Below, in pieces: positions 32,402 to 40,565 of a stretch of 64,000 nucleotides of DNA. The notes under the pieces were generated by a model that was given only the letters and a program-made list of their open reading frames with translations, had not been told where the DNA came from and did no database searches. Source of the stretch: Streptomyces asoensis (GTDB taxonomy: Bacteria > Actinomycetota > Actinomycetes > Streptomycetales > Streptomycetaceae); the NCBI RefSeq assembly GCF_013085465.1, contig NZ_CP049838.1, positions 3,968,001 through 4,032,000 of the forward strand. Reading direction: 5' to 3'. A program made the position numbers and the translations under genes. Position 1 is the stretch's first letter. Every line of letters starts with the position of its first letter.

Positions 32402-32756
32402 ACTGTTCGCCCCCTCGAACCCTCCCCCGCCCTTTCTCCACAGGTTTGAGAAAGGGCTGTCAGAACTCTCGACAACACCACGAACCGCACCCGATGCTTC
32501 GTGACGCACTGAGCACTGACGCACGAACGCAATGAGCACGGGCGCACGGACCCGCAAGGGCACGGGCGCACAGACCCACGGACCCACGGGCCCACGAACG
32601 CACGAACGCGCCGAGAACAGACGCACTGAGAACAGACACACAGACGCACTGACGCACGCACCGGTGCACTGCCGCACACACCCCCGTGCACCGACGCATC
32701 CGACGACGCCGGTTGGGACGACCGGCGGTCGATCGCTGTCACGAAGCGGAGAAGTC
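32402..32756. repeat. Gene-free GCAC-rich low-complexity stretch upstream of the GH30 gene
   Basis: 355 bp between divergent genes. From about 32500 to 32700 it is made of drifting copies of ACGCAC, CCCACGG and GACGCACTGA, without a fixed period. It must contain both promoters; I cannot place them. GGAG just before the GH30 start is the ribosome site. Confidence 0.55.
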
Positions 32757-34232
32757 ATGATCCGACGCAGAACACTGCTGGCGGCCACGGGCGGCGCGCT
32801 CTTCGGAAGCGCCCTCGCGACGGGCACCGCCCACGCCGACGCGACGATTTCGGTCAACCCGTCGACGACGTACGGAACCTGGGAGGGCTGGGGCACCTCC
32901 CTCGCCTGGTGGGCGAACGTGTTCGGCGCCCGGGACGACTTCGCCGACATCTTCTTCACGACCAAATCGGTGTCCTACAACGGCAAGACCCTCCCCGGTC
33001 TCGGCCTCAACATCGCCCGCTACAACCTGGGCGCGTGCAGCTGGAACACGGTCAGCGGCTCGAGCATGGTGGCGTCCGCCAACATCCCCGCGTTCAAGCA
33101 GATCGAGGGCTACTGGCAGGACTGGAACAACGAGGACCCCGCCTCCTCGGCCTGGGACTGGACGGCGGACGCGGCACAGCGCGCGATGCTGGTGAAGGCG
33201 ACGGCGCGGGGCGCCACGACGGAGCTGTTCGCCAACTCCCCGATGTGGTGGATGTGCTCGAACCACAACCCGTCCGGCGCCTCGGGCGGCGGCAACAACC
33301 TCCAGACCTGGAACTACCGCCAGCACGCCTCCCACCTGGCGGCGGTCGCGCTGTACGCGAAGTCGAACTGGGGCGTGAACTTCGCGACCGTCGACCCCTT
33401 CAACGAGCCGTCGTCGTCCTGGTGGACGGCGACCGGCACGCAGGAGGGCTGCCATATGGACGCGACCGTGCAGTCGGCCGTACTCCCCTACATGCGCAGC
33501 GAGTTGGACAAGCGTGGTCTGACGGCGACGAAGATCTCGGCGTCGGACGAGACGAGCTACGACCTCGCCCGCACCACGTGGAACTCCTTCTCCTCGACGA
33601 CGAAGGGGTACGTGAACCGGGTCAACGTGCACGGCTACCAGGGCTCGGGCGGCCGCCGAGACCTGCTCTACACCGACGTGGTGACGACGGCCGGCAAGGC
33701 GTTGTGGAACTCGGAGACGGGCGACAACGACGGCACCGGCCTGTCGATGGCGAGCAACCTGCTCTACGACTTCCGCTGGCTGCACCCGACGGCCTGGGTC
33801 TACTGGCAGGTCATGGACCCGTCGACGAACTGGGCGATGATCGCGTACGACGCGAGCACGCTGGCGGCGGGCGCGGTCACGACGAAGTACTACGTGATGG
33901 CCCAGTTCAGCCGGCACATCCGCCCCGGCATGACGATCCTCGACACGGGCGTGAGCTACGCGGCGGCGGCGATCGACAAGACGGCGAAGCGCCTGGTGAT
34001 CGTCGCGGCGAACACCTCGTCCTCCGCCCAGACCCTGACCTTCGACCTCTCCCGCTTCACGACGGTGACGGGCGGCTCGTCGGGCCTGGTCCCCCGCTGG
34101 AACACCGTGACGAGCGGCTCGGGCGACCTCTACACGGCCCGCTCGGACACCTACCTCAGCGGCAAGACGATCAGCGTGCCGTTCGCGGCGGGCGCGGTGC
34201 AGACCCTTCAGGTGGACGGGGTGACGATCTAG
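32757..34232 (+). CDS. Secreted GH30 family glycoside hydrolase (endo-beta-1,6-galactanase-like)
   Basis: 491 aa with Tat-type signal MIRRRTLLAATGGALFGSAL. The barrel starts at YGTWEGWGTSLAWWANVFG; the acid/base Glu is in DPFNEPSSSWW and the nucleophile Glu in WNSETGDNDG. A beta-sandwich at the C-terminus (VIVAANTSSSAQTLTFDLS) completes the GH30 architecture. Residues such as FANSPMWWMCSNHNPSG match fungal and Streptomyces endo-beta-1,6-galactanases acting on arabinogalactan side chains. ATG 32757 has a GGAG site. Monocistronic. Confidence 0.85.
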   Translation: MIRRRTLLAATGGALFGSALATGTAHADATISVNPSTTYGTWEGWGTSLAWWANVFGARDDFADIFFTTKSVSYNGKTLPGLGLNIARYNLGACSWNTVSGSSMVASANIPAFKQIEGYWQDWNNEDPASSAWDWTADAAQRAMLVKATARGATTELFANSPMWWMCSNHNPSGASGGGNNLQTWNYRQHASHLAAVALYAKSNWGVNFATVDPFNEPSSSWWTATGTQEGCHMDATVQSAVLPYMRSELDKRGLTATKISASDETSYDLARTTWNSFSSTTKGYVNRVNVHGYQGSGGRRDLLYTDVVTTAGKALWNSETGDNDGTGLSMASNLLYDFRWLHPTAWVYWQVMDPSTNWAMIAYDASTLAAGAVTTKYYVMAQFSRHIRPGMTILDTGVSYAAAAIDKTAKRLVIVAANTSSSAQTLTFDLSRFTTVTGGSSGLVPRWNTVTSGSGDLYTARSDTYLSGKTISVPFAAGAVQTLQVDGVTI

Positions 34233-34308
34233 GGAGCGCGAGCCGGGGGTCGGCCCCTGGCCTGCACCTATCTCCTTTTTGTCAGCGGCGGGCAGTACGG
34301 TGTCGTGC

Positions 34309-35337
34309 ATGCGCCCCGACACGCCTGCCGAGAACGTCGACCACACCGCCGAAGCGGCACGCCTGGAGCGGACCGCCGGCCTGTATCCCGAGGACGCGGA
34401 AGCCCTGCTGTTGCAGGCCGCGGCCCACCTGGAACTGGCCGGCGACCGCCCCGCCGCGACGACCTTGTACGACCGTCTCCTGTCCTCCTCCGAGGGTCCG
34501 GAGAACCTGGACGCCCCCCACCTGGTCCGCGCCCTGAAGGCCGCCAACCTGTGGGAGTACGGCCACGAGGCCGAGGCCCGAGCCATCATCGACGGCATCC
34601 GGGCCGCGGCCCCCCGCGACCCGGCCCCCTGGGTGATCGTCGCGGAGTCGCTGGAAGCCCACGACGAGCTGGAGGCGGCGCAGAAGACGTTCACGGAGGG
34701 GGCGACCCTGCTCCTGGCGGACGTGCCGGAACCCCCGCACGCCGCCCACCCGCTGCTCTTCGGCCGCCACCGGGTACGCCGGATGCTGGGCGCGGCCCAC
34801 GACGAGTGGGACCTGCTGGCGGACACCCTCCACTCGCTGCCCGTCTCCCTGGACGAGCTCCACGACCCCAAGCGCGTCTGGTCCCTGGGCTCGGACAACC
34901 CGGCGGAACTGGAGGCGGAGATCTCCCGCCTCCGCGCGGAGCTCGGCGCGTACCGGGAGGAGCTGTCCCGCCCGTTCCCGGTGGCCGTCCTCCACTGGCC
35001 GGCGAGCGAACTGGCGGAACTCGTCGCCGCGTACCCGTCCTTGGCGGAGGAGTACCCGTCTCACGAGGAGCACCTGGCAGGCATAGAGGCGTCCCTCACC
35101 GAACTGGCCGCCTCGGGCACGGCCAACCTCGGCATCGTGACGGGCACGGTGCCGTCCTACGAGGCCTTCGCAGCCTCGGAGGGCACGTCCCCGTCCGACA
35201 CGGACCTGCTCCCGCAGTACGCAACGACACTGGCGGCGCGGGGGCGGGCAGCGGGGTGGCCGCCGGAGCGGGGGGCTGGGTGTTGGTGCGGGTCGGGGGC
35301 GGCTTATGAGGAGTGCCACAGGGGAGCCGCCCTATAG
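34309..35337 (+). CDS. TPR-like protein with C-terminal SEC-C zinc motif
   Basis: 342 aa from ATG 34309 (MRPDTPAENVD). The first ~170 residues are helical with TPR-like spacing (AEALLLQAAAHLELAGDRPAATTLYDRLL, LVRALKAANLWEYGHEAEARAII). The end carries a SEC-C zinc signature, CWCGSGAAYEECH. SEC-C proteins bind other proteins or act in quality control; no precise function can be given. It is the last ordinary gene before the defence island. Confidence 0.8.
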   Translation: MRPDTPAENVDHTAEAARLERTAGLYPEDAEALLLQAAAHLELAGDRPAATTLYDRLLSSSEGPENLDAPHLVRALKAANLWEYGHEAEARAIIDGIRAAAPRDPAPWVIVAESLEAHDELEAAQKTFTEGATLLLADVPEPPHAAHPLLFGRHRVRRMLGAAHDEWDLLADTLHSLPVSLDELHDPKRVWSLGSDNPAELEAEISRLRAELGAYREELSRPFPVAVLHWPASELAELVAAYPSLAEEYPSHEEHLAGIEASLTELAASGTANLGIVTGTVPSYEAFAASEGTSPSDTDLLPQYATTLAARGRAAGWPPERGAGCWCGSGAAYEECHRGAAL

Positions 35338-35568
35338 CCAGGCGACAGCAGGGCCGTGGACACGTTCCGTGACCCCGAAATCGGCCTGGGCGGCTTCTGA
35401 CCCTCAAGGGAAGATCACCAGCACCACGTTTCCCATCATCTACGTCGAGGTCCTGGTGCAGGACTGAGCTAGGGGTTGATCGCGCCCGTCAAGCCGGAAG
35501 TCCGATCTACGGAGGTGAAGCTCGGTAAGACTTGAGCAACGCCTCAAGCGCGCCGGCAGAATGGTTTC

Positions 35569-35850
35569 GTGTCCGGTGCCGTTCCGTCCTCCCACTCTGT
35601 CTCCGCCCGCATGAGCCGCCAAGGCTCCCGCGATACGGCCCCAGAGGTCACCGTCCGACGTCTGCTACATGGCTCCGGCCTTAGCTACCGGGTCAACGTG
35701 CCTGTTCCTGGCATGCCCCGTCGAACCACCAACATCGTCTTCAGCACAGCCAGGATCGCGATCTTCCGGGACGATTGCTTCTGGTACGGCCGCCCGAACA
35801 CGCAACGCACTCGAGTGACGACAGACGTTCGTGAGGCCCAACGACCGTGA
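35569..35850 (+). pseudogene. Degenerate Vsr endonuclease copy
   Basis: 93 codons clearly related to the next gene (shared SARMSRQ, VRRLLHGSGLSYRV, VPVPGMPRR, DCFW). The catalytic Asp of the RRIDIAF motif is Asn here (TTNIVF), and the His of GCFWHGC is Tyr (DCFWYGR). After that the frame runs out, losing the C-terminal half. Its stop overlaps the GTG of the intact vsr gene. A decayed tandem duplicate of a very-short-patch repair endonuclease; a small non-catalytic protein cannot be excluded. Confidence 0.75.
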
Positions 35851-36290
35851 ACAGCGTGATGCCCTCCTCTTCCGGTGTCTCAGCCCGCATGAGCAGACAG
35901 GTGAGCAAGGACACGGGAGCCGAGCTGGCCGTGCGCCAGCTGCTGCACGCGGCGGGGCTGCGTTATCGCGTGGAGTACCCCGTTCCGGGCATGCCCCGCC
36001 GCCGGATCGACATTGCTTTCACCGGAGCCAAGATCGCGGTCCTCATCGACGGCTGCTTCTGGCACGGCTGCCCGCAGCACGCCACTTACCCGAAGGCCAA
36101 CGCGGAGTGGTGGCGACAGAAGCTGGACCGGAACATGGCCCGCGATCGGGAGACGACGGAGCATCTGATCGCGGAAGGCTGGACAGTGCTGCGGTTCTGG
36201 GAGCACGAGGCTCCGGAGGAAGTGGCCGTGCGGGTGGGGGCAGCCGTGGAGCGGCGTCAGACGGAACGGACCAGGGGGAGAAGAGAATGA
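35847..36290 (+). CDS. vsr: Very short patch repair (Vsr) endonuclease
   Basis: 147 aa. Vsr features: SRQVSKDTGAELAVRQLLHAAGLRYRV, RRRIDIAF (Asp55, metal ligand), VLIDGCFWHGCPQH (His73) and the C-terminal WWRQKLDRNMARDRETTEHLIAEGWTVLRFWEHE. Vsr nicks at T:G mismatches produced by deamination of 5-methylcytosine and therefore travels with C5-methyltransferases; in defence loci Vsr-like nucleases may also be the restriction enzyme. Start GTG 35847 (overlap with the upstream remnant) or ATG 35859. Its stop overlaps the methyltransferase start (ATGA). Confidence 0.9.
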   Translation: MNSVMPSSSGVSARMSRQVSKDTGAELAVRQLLHAAGLRYRVEYPVPGMPRRRIDIAFTGAKIAVLIDGCFWHGCPQHATYPKANAEWWRQKLDRNMARDRETTEHLIAEGWTVLRFWEHEAPEEVAVRVGAAVERRQTERTRGRRE

Positions 36291-37282
36291 GTGGGCTGAC
36301 CTTCGTGGATGTGTGCTCCGGGGCGGGTGGGCTCGCCCTCGGACTGGAGCAGGCGGGGTTCGAGCCGCGCCTGCTGCTGGACGACGACGAGGCCGCCGTC
36401 AGGACCCTGCGGATCAACCGGCCGCAGTGGAACGTGCTTCACACCGACCTGCTCGACTTCGACCCTGCCGAGCACCGTGTGAGCCACGACGTGGATCTCC
36501 TCTCGGCCGGCCTGCCACGAGTGAAGTCGAGTGCGACCGTCCGGCGGGCGGATTCGGGTGTGGAGGAGCGGCTGTTGGAGGCCACGGTCTATCTCGTCCA
36601 TGCGATCAGACCTCGGGCGGTACTCATCGAGAACGTTCCCGGGCTCGCTCACGCGGACGAGTACCAGCAGTTTCGTGACTTCGCCCGGGCCGAACTGACC
36701 CACCTGGGATACGAGTTCAGTTGGTTCGTCATGAACGCCGTCGACTTCGGCGTACCGCAGAGCCGTAAGCAGGGCGTTCTGGTAGCCGTGGAGCGGCAGC
36801 GTGCCAAGCCCTTCCGGCCGCCGACAGCAACCGTACAGCGGCCGACGACGGTCGGTTCCGCCTTGGGGCCGTCCATGGCCTCACGCGGTTGGCAGGACGC
36901 CGCCCGTTGGGCCGCGCAGGCCGATCGACCGGCTCCGACGCTGGTCGGCGGCTCGAAGAATCGGGGCGGCGCCGACCTGGGGCCGACGGGAGCCAAGCGG
37001 ACATGGGCGACCATGGGCGTCAACGGTCACACCGTGAGCGACGAGATCCCCGGTCCGGACTTCGTGTGGAATCCCGAACTCGGCAGGGACAACATGGTGA
37101 AAATCACGGCTGCGCAGGCGGCGCTGTTGCAGGGCTTTCCTGAATCATGGGAGATCACCGGGCTGAAGACCGCCCGGTACCGCCAGATCGGGCACGCGAC
37201 GCCGCCGCCCGTCGGAAATGCCCTGGGCCAGGCCATCGCCGAGGCACTGGATGCGGATCCGACGATCTTCATTGCCGGCTAG
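36287..37282 (+). CDS. C5-cytosine methyltransferase-like protein lacking the catalytic cysteine
   Basis: 331 aa, translationally coupled to vsr. SAM-binding motif I (FVDVCSGAGGLALGLEQAGF), motif VI (ENVPGL, residues 115-120), motif VIII (FGVPQSRKQGVLVAV) and motif X (GNALGQAIAEAL) are intact. Motif IV, normally GGPPCQ, reads SAGLPRVKSSA, so the nucleophilic Cys is Arg78. It should not methylate alone. It could be a specificity or regulatory partner of the intact enzyme that follows 11 bp later, comparable in idea to Dnmt3L. I recall this LPR variant from other actinobacteria, which would make it a conserved subfamily rather than a local mutation; that needs a search. Confidence 0.85.
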   Translation: MSGLTFVDVCSGAGGLALGLEQAGFEPRLLLDDDEAAVRTLRINRPQWNVLHTDLLDFDPAEHRVSHDVDLLSAGLPRVKSSATVRRADSGVEERLLEATVYLVHAIRPRAVLIENVPGLAHADEYQQFRDFARAELTHLGYEFSWFVMNAVDFGVPQSRKQGVLVAVERQRAKPFRPPTATVQRPTTVGSALGPSMASRGWQDAARWAAQADRPAPTLVGGSKNRGGADLGPTGAKRTWATMGVNGHTVSDEIPGPDFVWNPELGRDNMVKITAAQAALLQGFPESWEITGLKTARYRQIGHATPPPVGNALGQAIAEALDADPTIFIAG

Positions 37283-37293
37283 ACTTCCGCCAC

Positions 37294-38670
37294 ATGACCA
37301 GCACGGCGTCTCACCAGTCCATCCTCGACAAGCCCTTTGTCCTGGATCTATTCGCAGGTCCCGGCGGGCTGGATGTCGCAGGCCGCGTGCTCGACATCCC
37401 GAGTCTCGGCATCGAATGGGACAGGAGCGCGTGTCTCACGCGATACGCAGCAGGGCTGGACACCCTCCACGCCGATGTGAGCGCGGTACGCAGGGACGCC
37501 TTCGAGTCACTGCCACCAGAGATCAACGTGCTCGCCGGTGGCCCACCCTGTCAGACGTACTCGGTGGCGGGGCACGGCTCCGGGCGGAACGCACTGGACG
37601 AGGTCAAGAAGTACATCGAGCGTCTGATGAAGGGCGACTCCGACCAAGCGATCGACGAGGATCTGAAGACGTTCAGCGACGATCCGCGCACGGCGATGGT
37701 CCTCGAGCCTCTGCGGTACGCCATCCAGGCGACGAGGAGCCCCAACCGGGACAGGCGCCCCTACGACGTCATCGTCTTGGAACAAGTCCCCGCCGTCGAG
37801 GCGCTCTGGCACCACTACGCCAAGGTGCTGAAGGAGATCGGACTGCCCGACGGAACCAAGTACGAGGTCGTCGTCGATGTCCTCGACACCGAGACGTACG
37901 GGGTACCACAGACGCGGTCCCGCGCCGTGCTGATCGCACGGCGGGAAGGGCTCGGTGAGCCCTCGCTTCCCCGGGCAACTCACCTTCCCTACGTGGCGAA
38001 GGAATGGAATCGAAGGAGTGACCAGGCCACGGGTCAGGTCCTTCAGCCGCCTCTTGACGACGACATCGCAGCGGAAATCGAAGAAGGCAGGAAGACGGGC
38101 AAGGAAGCTGAGGAAGCCCCTCAACACTGGAGGTCCATGGGTGAAGTGCTCGCCGAGCCGGTGGGCACGCATCCGGGGCGTGTCACTCCCTTCCTGGTCC
38201 GCTCGAACTACGGAAGTTCAGGCAACCCAGGGCGACGTGGGGTGCGGAGCCACCAGCAGCCCGCCACCACCGTCACCGGCCGTATCTCCCGCTTCGTGGT
38301 CTTCCAACACCTCGACGAGAACATCGTCTACGAGGGCGCGCGATTCAGCATGAACGAGGCGGGGATGCTACAGAGCTTCCCGCCGGACTATCCGTGGTCC
38401 GGTACGGCACGGGCCCAGCAGGTGGGCAATGCCGTGCCGCCCCTGTTCGGTGCGCACCTGCTGAGCGCCGCGCTCGGCATTGCCGCCCCAGCCCCGGAGG
38501 TACTGAGGGAGCCGTGGCAGCCGGCCACGGAGGAAAAGCGGGCCAAGCTGCGAAGCCACGGCTGCGGGGCCACTGACGACTGCACCGCCCGGTGCCCGGT
38601 GCCCGAGGACCAGACGCCGCCCCGCTCTTCCGCTCGCCCGCGCAAGAACAAGAAGATGTCGGCACAGTAG
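37294..38670 (+). CDS. DNA (cytosine-5) methyltransferase
   Basis: 458 aa from ATG 37294. Motif I FVLDLFAGPGGLDVAG, motif IV AGGPPCQTYSVAGHG with Cys86, motif VI as LEQVPAV (Gln instead of the usual Asn of ENV), motif VIII YGVPQTRSRAVLIA and motif X QVGNAVPP. An insert of about 60 acidic/basic residues follows motif IV, and a target-recognition region spans roughly 240-370. The C-terminal extension has a Cys cluster (HGCGATDDCTARC). It methylates cytosine at a specific but unknown sequence, presumably protecting self DNA for the defence island. Third gene of the vsr-MTase-MTase operon, convergent with the DUF6339-like gene. Confidence 0.92.
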   Translation: MTSTASHQSILDKPFVLDLFAGPGGLDVAGRVLDIPSLGIEWDRSACLTRYAAGLDTLHADVSAVRRDAFESLPPEINVLAGGPPCQTYSVAGHGSGRNALDEVKKYIERLMKGDSDQAIDEDLKTFSDDPRTAMVLEPLRYAIQATRSPNRDRRPYDVIVLEQVPAVEALWHHYAKVLKEIGLPDGTKYEVVVDVLDTETYGVPQTRSRAVLIARREGLGEPSLPRATHLPYVAKEWNRRSDQATGQVLQPPLDDDIAAEIEEGRKTGKEAEEAPQHWRSMGEVLAEPVGTHPGRVTPFLVRSNYGSSGNPGRRGVRSHQQPATTVTGRISRFVVFQHLDENIVYEGARFSMNEAGMLQSFPPDYPWSGTARAQQVGNAVPPLFGAHLLSAALGIAAPAPEVLREPWQPATEEKRAKLRSHGCGATDDCTARCPVPEDQTPPRSSARPRKNKKMSAQ

Positions 38671-38691
38671 CTCGCGAGCAATGGAGCCAGG

Positions 38692-39570
38692 TCAATCCTC
38701 GCTCTTCCTGCCTCTGACCGGCGCAGTCTCGAACAGCTCCGCGAAGTAGTCGGTGAGCGCAACCACGGACTCCTCCCGGACGGGATCCTCGTCAGGCCCG
38801 TCTGGGAGACGGCGTCGATCGACGGGTGGTGCCGATCCCGCCTCCGCGATCCAATCCCGCAAACGAGCGGGGTCCCGAGGCTCGTCCGGTGCGAGGACGT
38901 CGTAGACCAAAGTCGCTCCGGCCGCGTTGATCGCGACGCTGAGGCCGAAGATCTCTCGCCCAGTGGTGACCTGTCCACTCTTCAGGAGTCGGACCAAGGC
39001 CTGAGCGGTGGGGCGATGATCGATCAGCTCCATCCGGAGAACCGTGTGGATGAGGTCCTGGTTTCCGCAGGCCGCCTCGACCGGGTCGTAGTCCCGCCCG
39101 TTTCGGAAGAGCTCAGCCGCCCACCACAGACGGGAGAAGCACTGCCGGTCCGCGGGGCCGCGGAAGCGCTCTGCGGCAATGCGTCTTTCCGGCTTGTTGG
39201 CCGTCGGCTCCGACAGGTGCCGCCAGGCGACGTAGTCAGGGGCCACAGCCAGGGCGATGTGGTTCCACAGACGCTTGTCTGCCGCTTCTCGCCGCGTCAG
39301 ACGCAGGGTGGCGTGGAGACGTGTGGCCAGCCATGCGTCGGCCCGCGTGCGGTCCTCCCGGAACTCGTACATGGCGTCTTCCACCAGGCTGCGGACCGGC
39401 TCGACCAACCACCTGGCGTCGTCCTCCGGGAGGGGTTCGACGACCTTGGCGAGATCGATTCCGCCGTGCACCTGTTCGCCTGTGAGCAATTCCTGCGTGA
39501 GGAACGGATCGACAGCCGAGGTGGCGAGCAGCGCCAGGCGCTCGGGTACGTGGTTCGGTGCGGTGATCAC
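38692..39570 (-). CDS. DUF6339-like protein of a defence operon
   Basis: 292 aa, from GTG 39570, overlapping the upstream gene by 4 bp (GTGA). All-helical looking, with HVPERLALLATSAVDPFLTQ, ARWLVEPVRSLVEDAMYEFREDRTRADAWLATRLHATLRLTRREAADKRLW and an acidic tail. I associate it with DUF6339, proteins found with MutL/MORC-type restriction-modification genes; the assignment is tentative. No catalytic motif is visible, so a structural or adaptor role is more likely. Last gene of the three-gene operon, convergent with the methyltransferase. Confidence 0.6.
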   Translation of the reverse strand: MITAPNHVPERLALLATSAVDPFLTQELLTGEQVHGGIDLAKVVEPLPEDDARWLVEPVRSLVEDAMYEFREDRTRADAWLATRLHATLRLTRREAADKRLWNHIALAVAPDYVAWRHLSEPTANKPERRIAAERFRGPADRQCFSRLWWAAELFRNGRDYDPVEAACGNQDLIHTVLRMELIDHRPTAQALVRLLKSGQVTTGREIFGLSVAINAAGATLVYDVLAPDEPRDPARLRDWIAEAGSAPPVDRRRLPDGPDEDPVREESVVALTDYFAELFETAPVRGRKSED

Positions 39571-40562
39571 GTCTCACTCTCTCGGTTCATCTGTTCCAGA
39601 CTGCGGATAGCGTAGGCAAGCGCCCTGGTGGCATCTGCACGGCGGACCGCCGCGTAGTGGATGCGGGTCTGGAGTTCCACCCAGCCCGAGTCCCCGGTGC
39701 GGCGGCGATGGACCTGCCGTAGGGCCTCCTCGACCTGCACGCCGGGAAACACATCCGGGAGCATTTCCCGCAGCACCTCGCCCTGCCAGTCGGTCGGGAA
39801 GACGGGGCCGCTGCCGGGTTCCACCTCCAAGTCACCGATGGCACCGTGGAACACCGCGGTCCAGACGTCGGTGGCCATCTGGGCGACCAAGAGGTCACGC
39901 ACCTTGCTGTCCACGCCGGAGCCGCTGCTGTCCAACAGCCCGATGACCCCCTCGACATCCGTGTTCACGAACACGGTGGGGACTCTGGCCGAGGTGTCCA
40001 CGAGCCAGGGCGCGTCCGCGTAAGCCTGCAACCACTCCCGGGAGCTCTTCCTGAACGAGGCTTTCTGCACGTCTAGTTGGAGCCCACGGACCGGGTCGTC
40101 GGAGACCGTGTCGACGATCCAGCTCCGATCGGTCTCCGCGATCGACCGTCCGTGTACTCCGTCCACCGTCCCGACGGCGTAGACGGCGAGGGAGGCCCGA
40201 CCCAAGTGATCGTCACGGAGCACCTCCAGGGGGCCCGACCAGTCACGGCCGTCCTCCGCGTCACGCGTGAGGTCCACAGAGGTGCGGACATTGGTCTCGC
40301 CGTCCGTCAGAACGGCGAGGACGCGCAGGTCGGACCAGGCCGCGTCCGGCGCGTTCGCGCCGGGCGGCAGCGTCGCCGAGAGGTCGATCGTGGCGCTCAC
40401 CCAGTCGGTGTGGCCCGCGATGCCGAGTGCGACCGTCTGCTGCTGGGTGGAGTACGCGGTGGTCTCCAGTTGGTCGCGGGTGCCGTCGGAGAGCCTGAGG
40501 GACACCGAGGTCACTCTGAGAACGACCGGCCGGTTGAGCCGCTTGTACGGGTAGATCTTCAC
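39567..40562 (-). CDS. Unknown protein of the HTH-GHKL ATPase operon
   Basis: 331 aa, GTG start at 40562, three bases after the stop of the ATPase gene, so certainly coexpressed. I recognise no domain. The first ~170 residues look beta-rich (VVLRVTSVSLRLSDG, VSATIDLSATLPPGA, SDLRVLAVLTDGETNVRTSVDLT) and could be a jelly-roll or C2-like domain. The second half looks helical (VRDLLVAQMATDVWTAVFHGAI, ALRQVHRRR, RALAYAIRSLEQMNRE). A partner that contacts DNA or the ATPase is possible; no function claimed. Confidence 0.7.
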   Translation of the reverse strand: MKIYPYKRLNRPVVLRVTSVSLRLSDGTRDQLETTAYSTQQQTVALGIAGHTDWVSATIDLSATLPPGANAPDAAWSDLRVLAVLTDGETNVRTSVDLTRDAEDGRDWSGPLEVLRDDHLGRASLAVYAVGTVDGVHGRSIAETDRSWIVDTVSDDPVRGLQLDVQKASFRKSSREWLQAYADAPWLVDTSARVPTVFVNTDVEGVIGLLDSSGSGVDSKVRDLLVAQMATDVWTAVFHGAIGDLEVEPGSGPVFPTDWQGEVLREMLPDVFPGVQVEEALRQVHRRRTGDSGWVELQTRIHYAAVRRADATRALAYAIRSLEQMNRESET

Positions 40563-40565
40563 TCG

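Noticed and set aside
32500..32700. CRISPR-like impression from the GCAC-rich stretch
   Set aside because: No fixed repeat length, no unique spacers and no cas genes anywhere in the window.
35440..35622. 60-codon minus-strand frame before the Vsr remnant
   Set aside because: No start signal and no similarity; the 231-bp gap 35338-35568 shows nothing else I can support.
37294..38670. Second methyltransferase as inactive because motif VI reads EQV rather than ENV
   Set aside because: The PCQ nucleophile motif and all other motifs are intact, and Gln at this place is tolerated in related enzymes.
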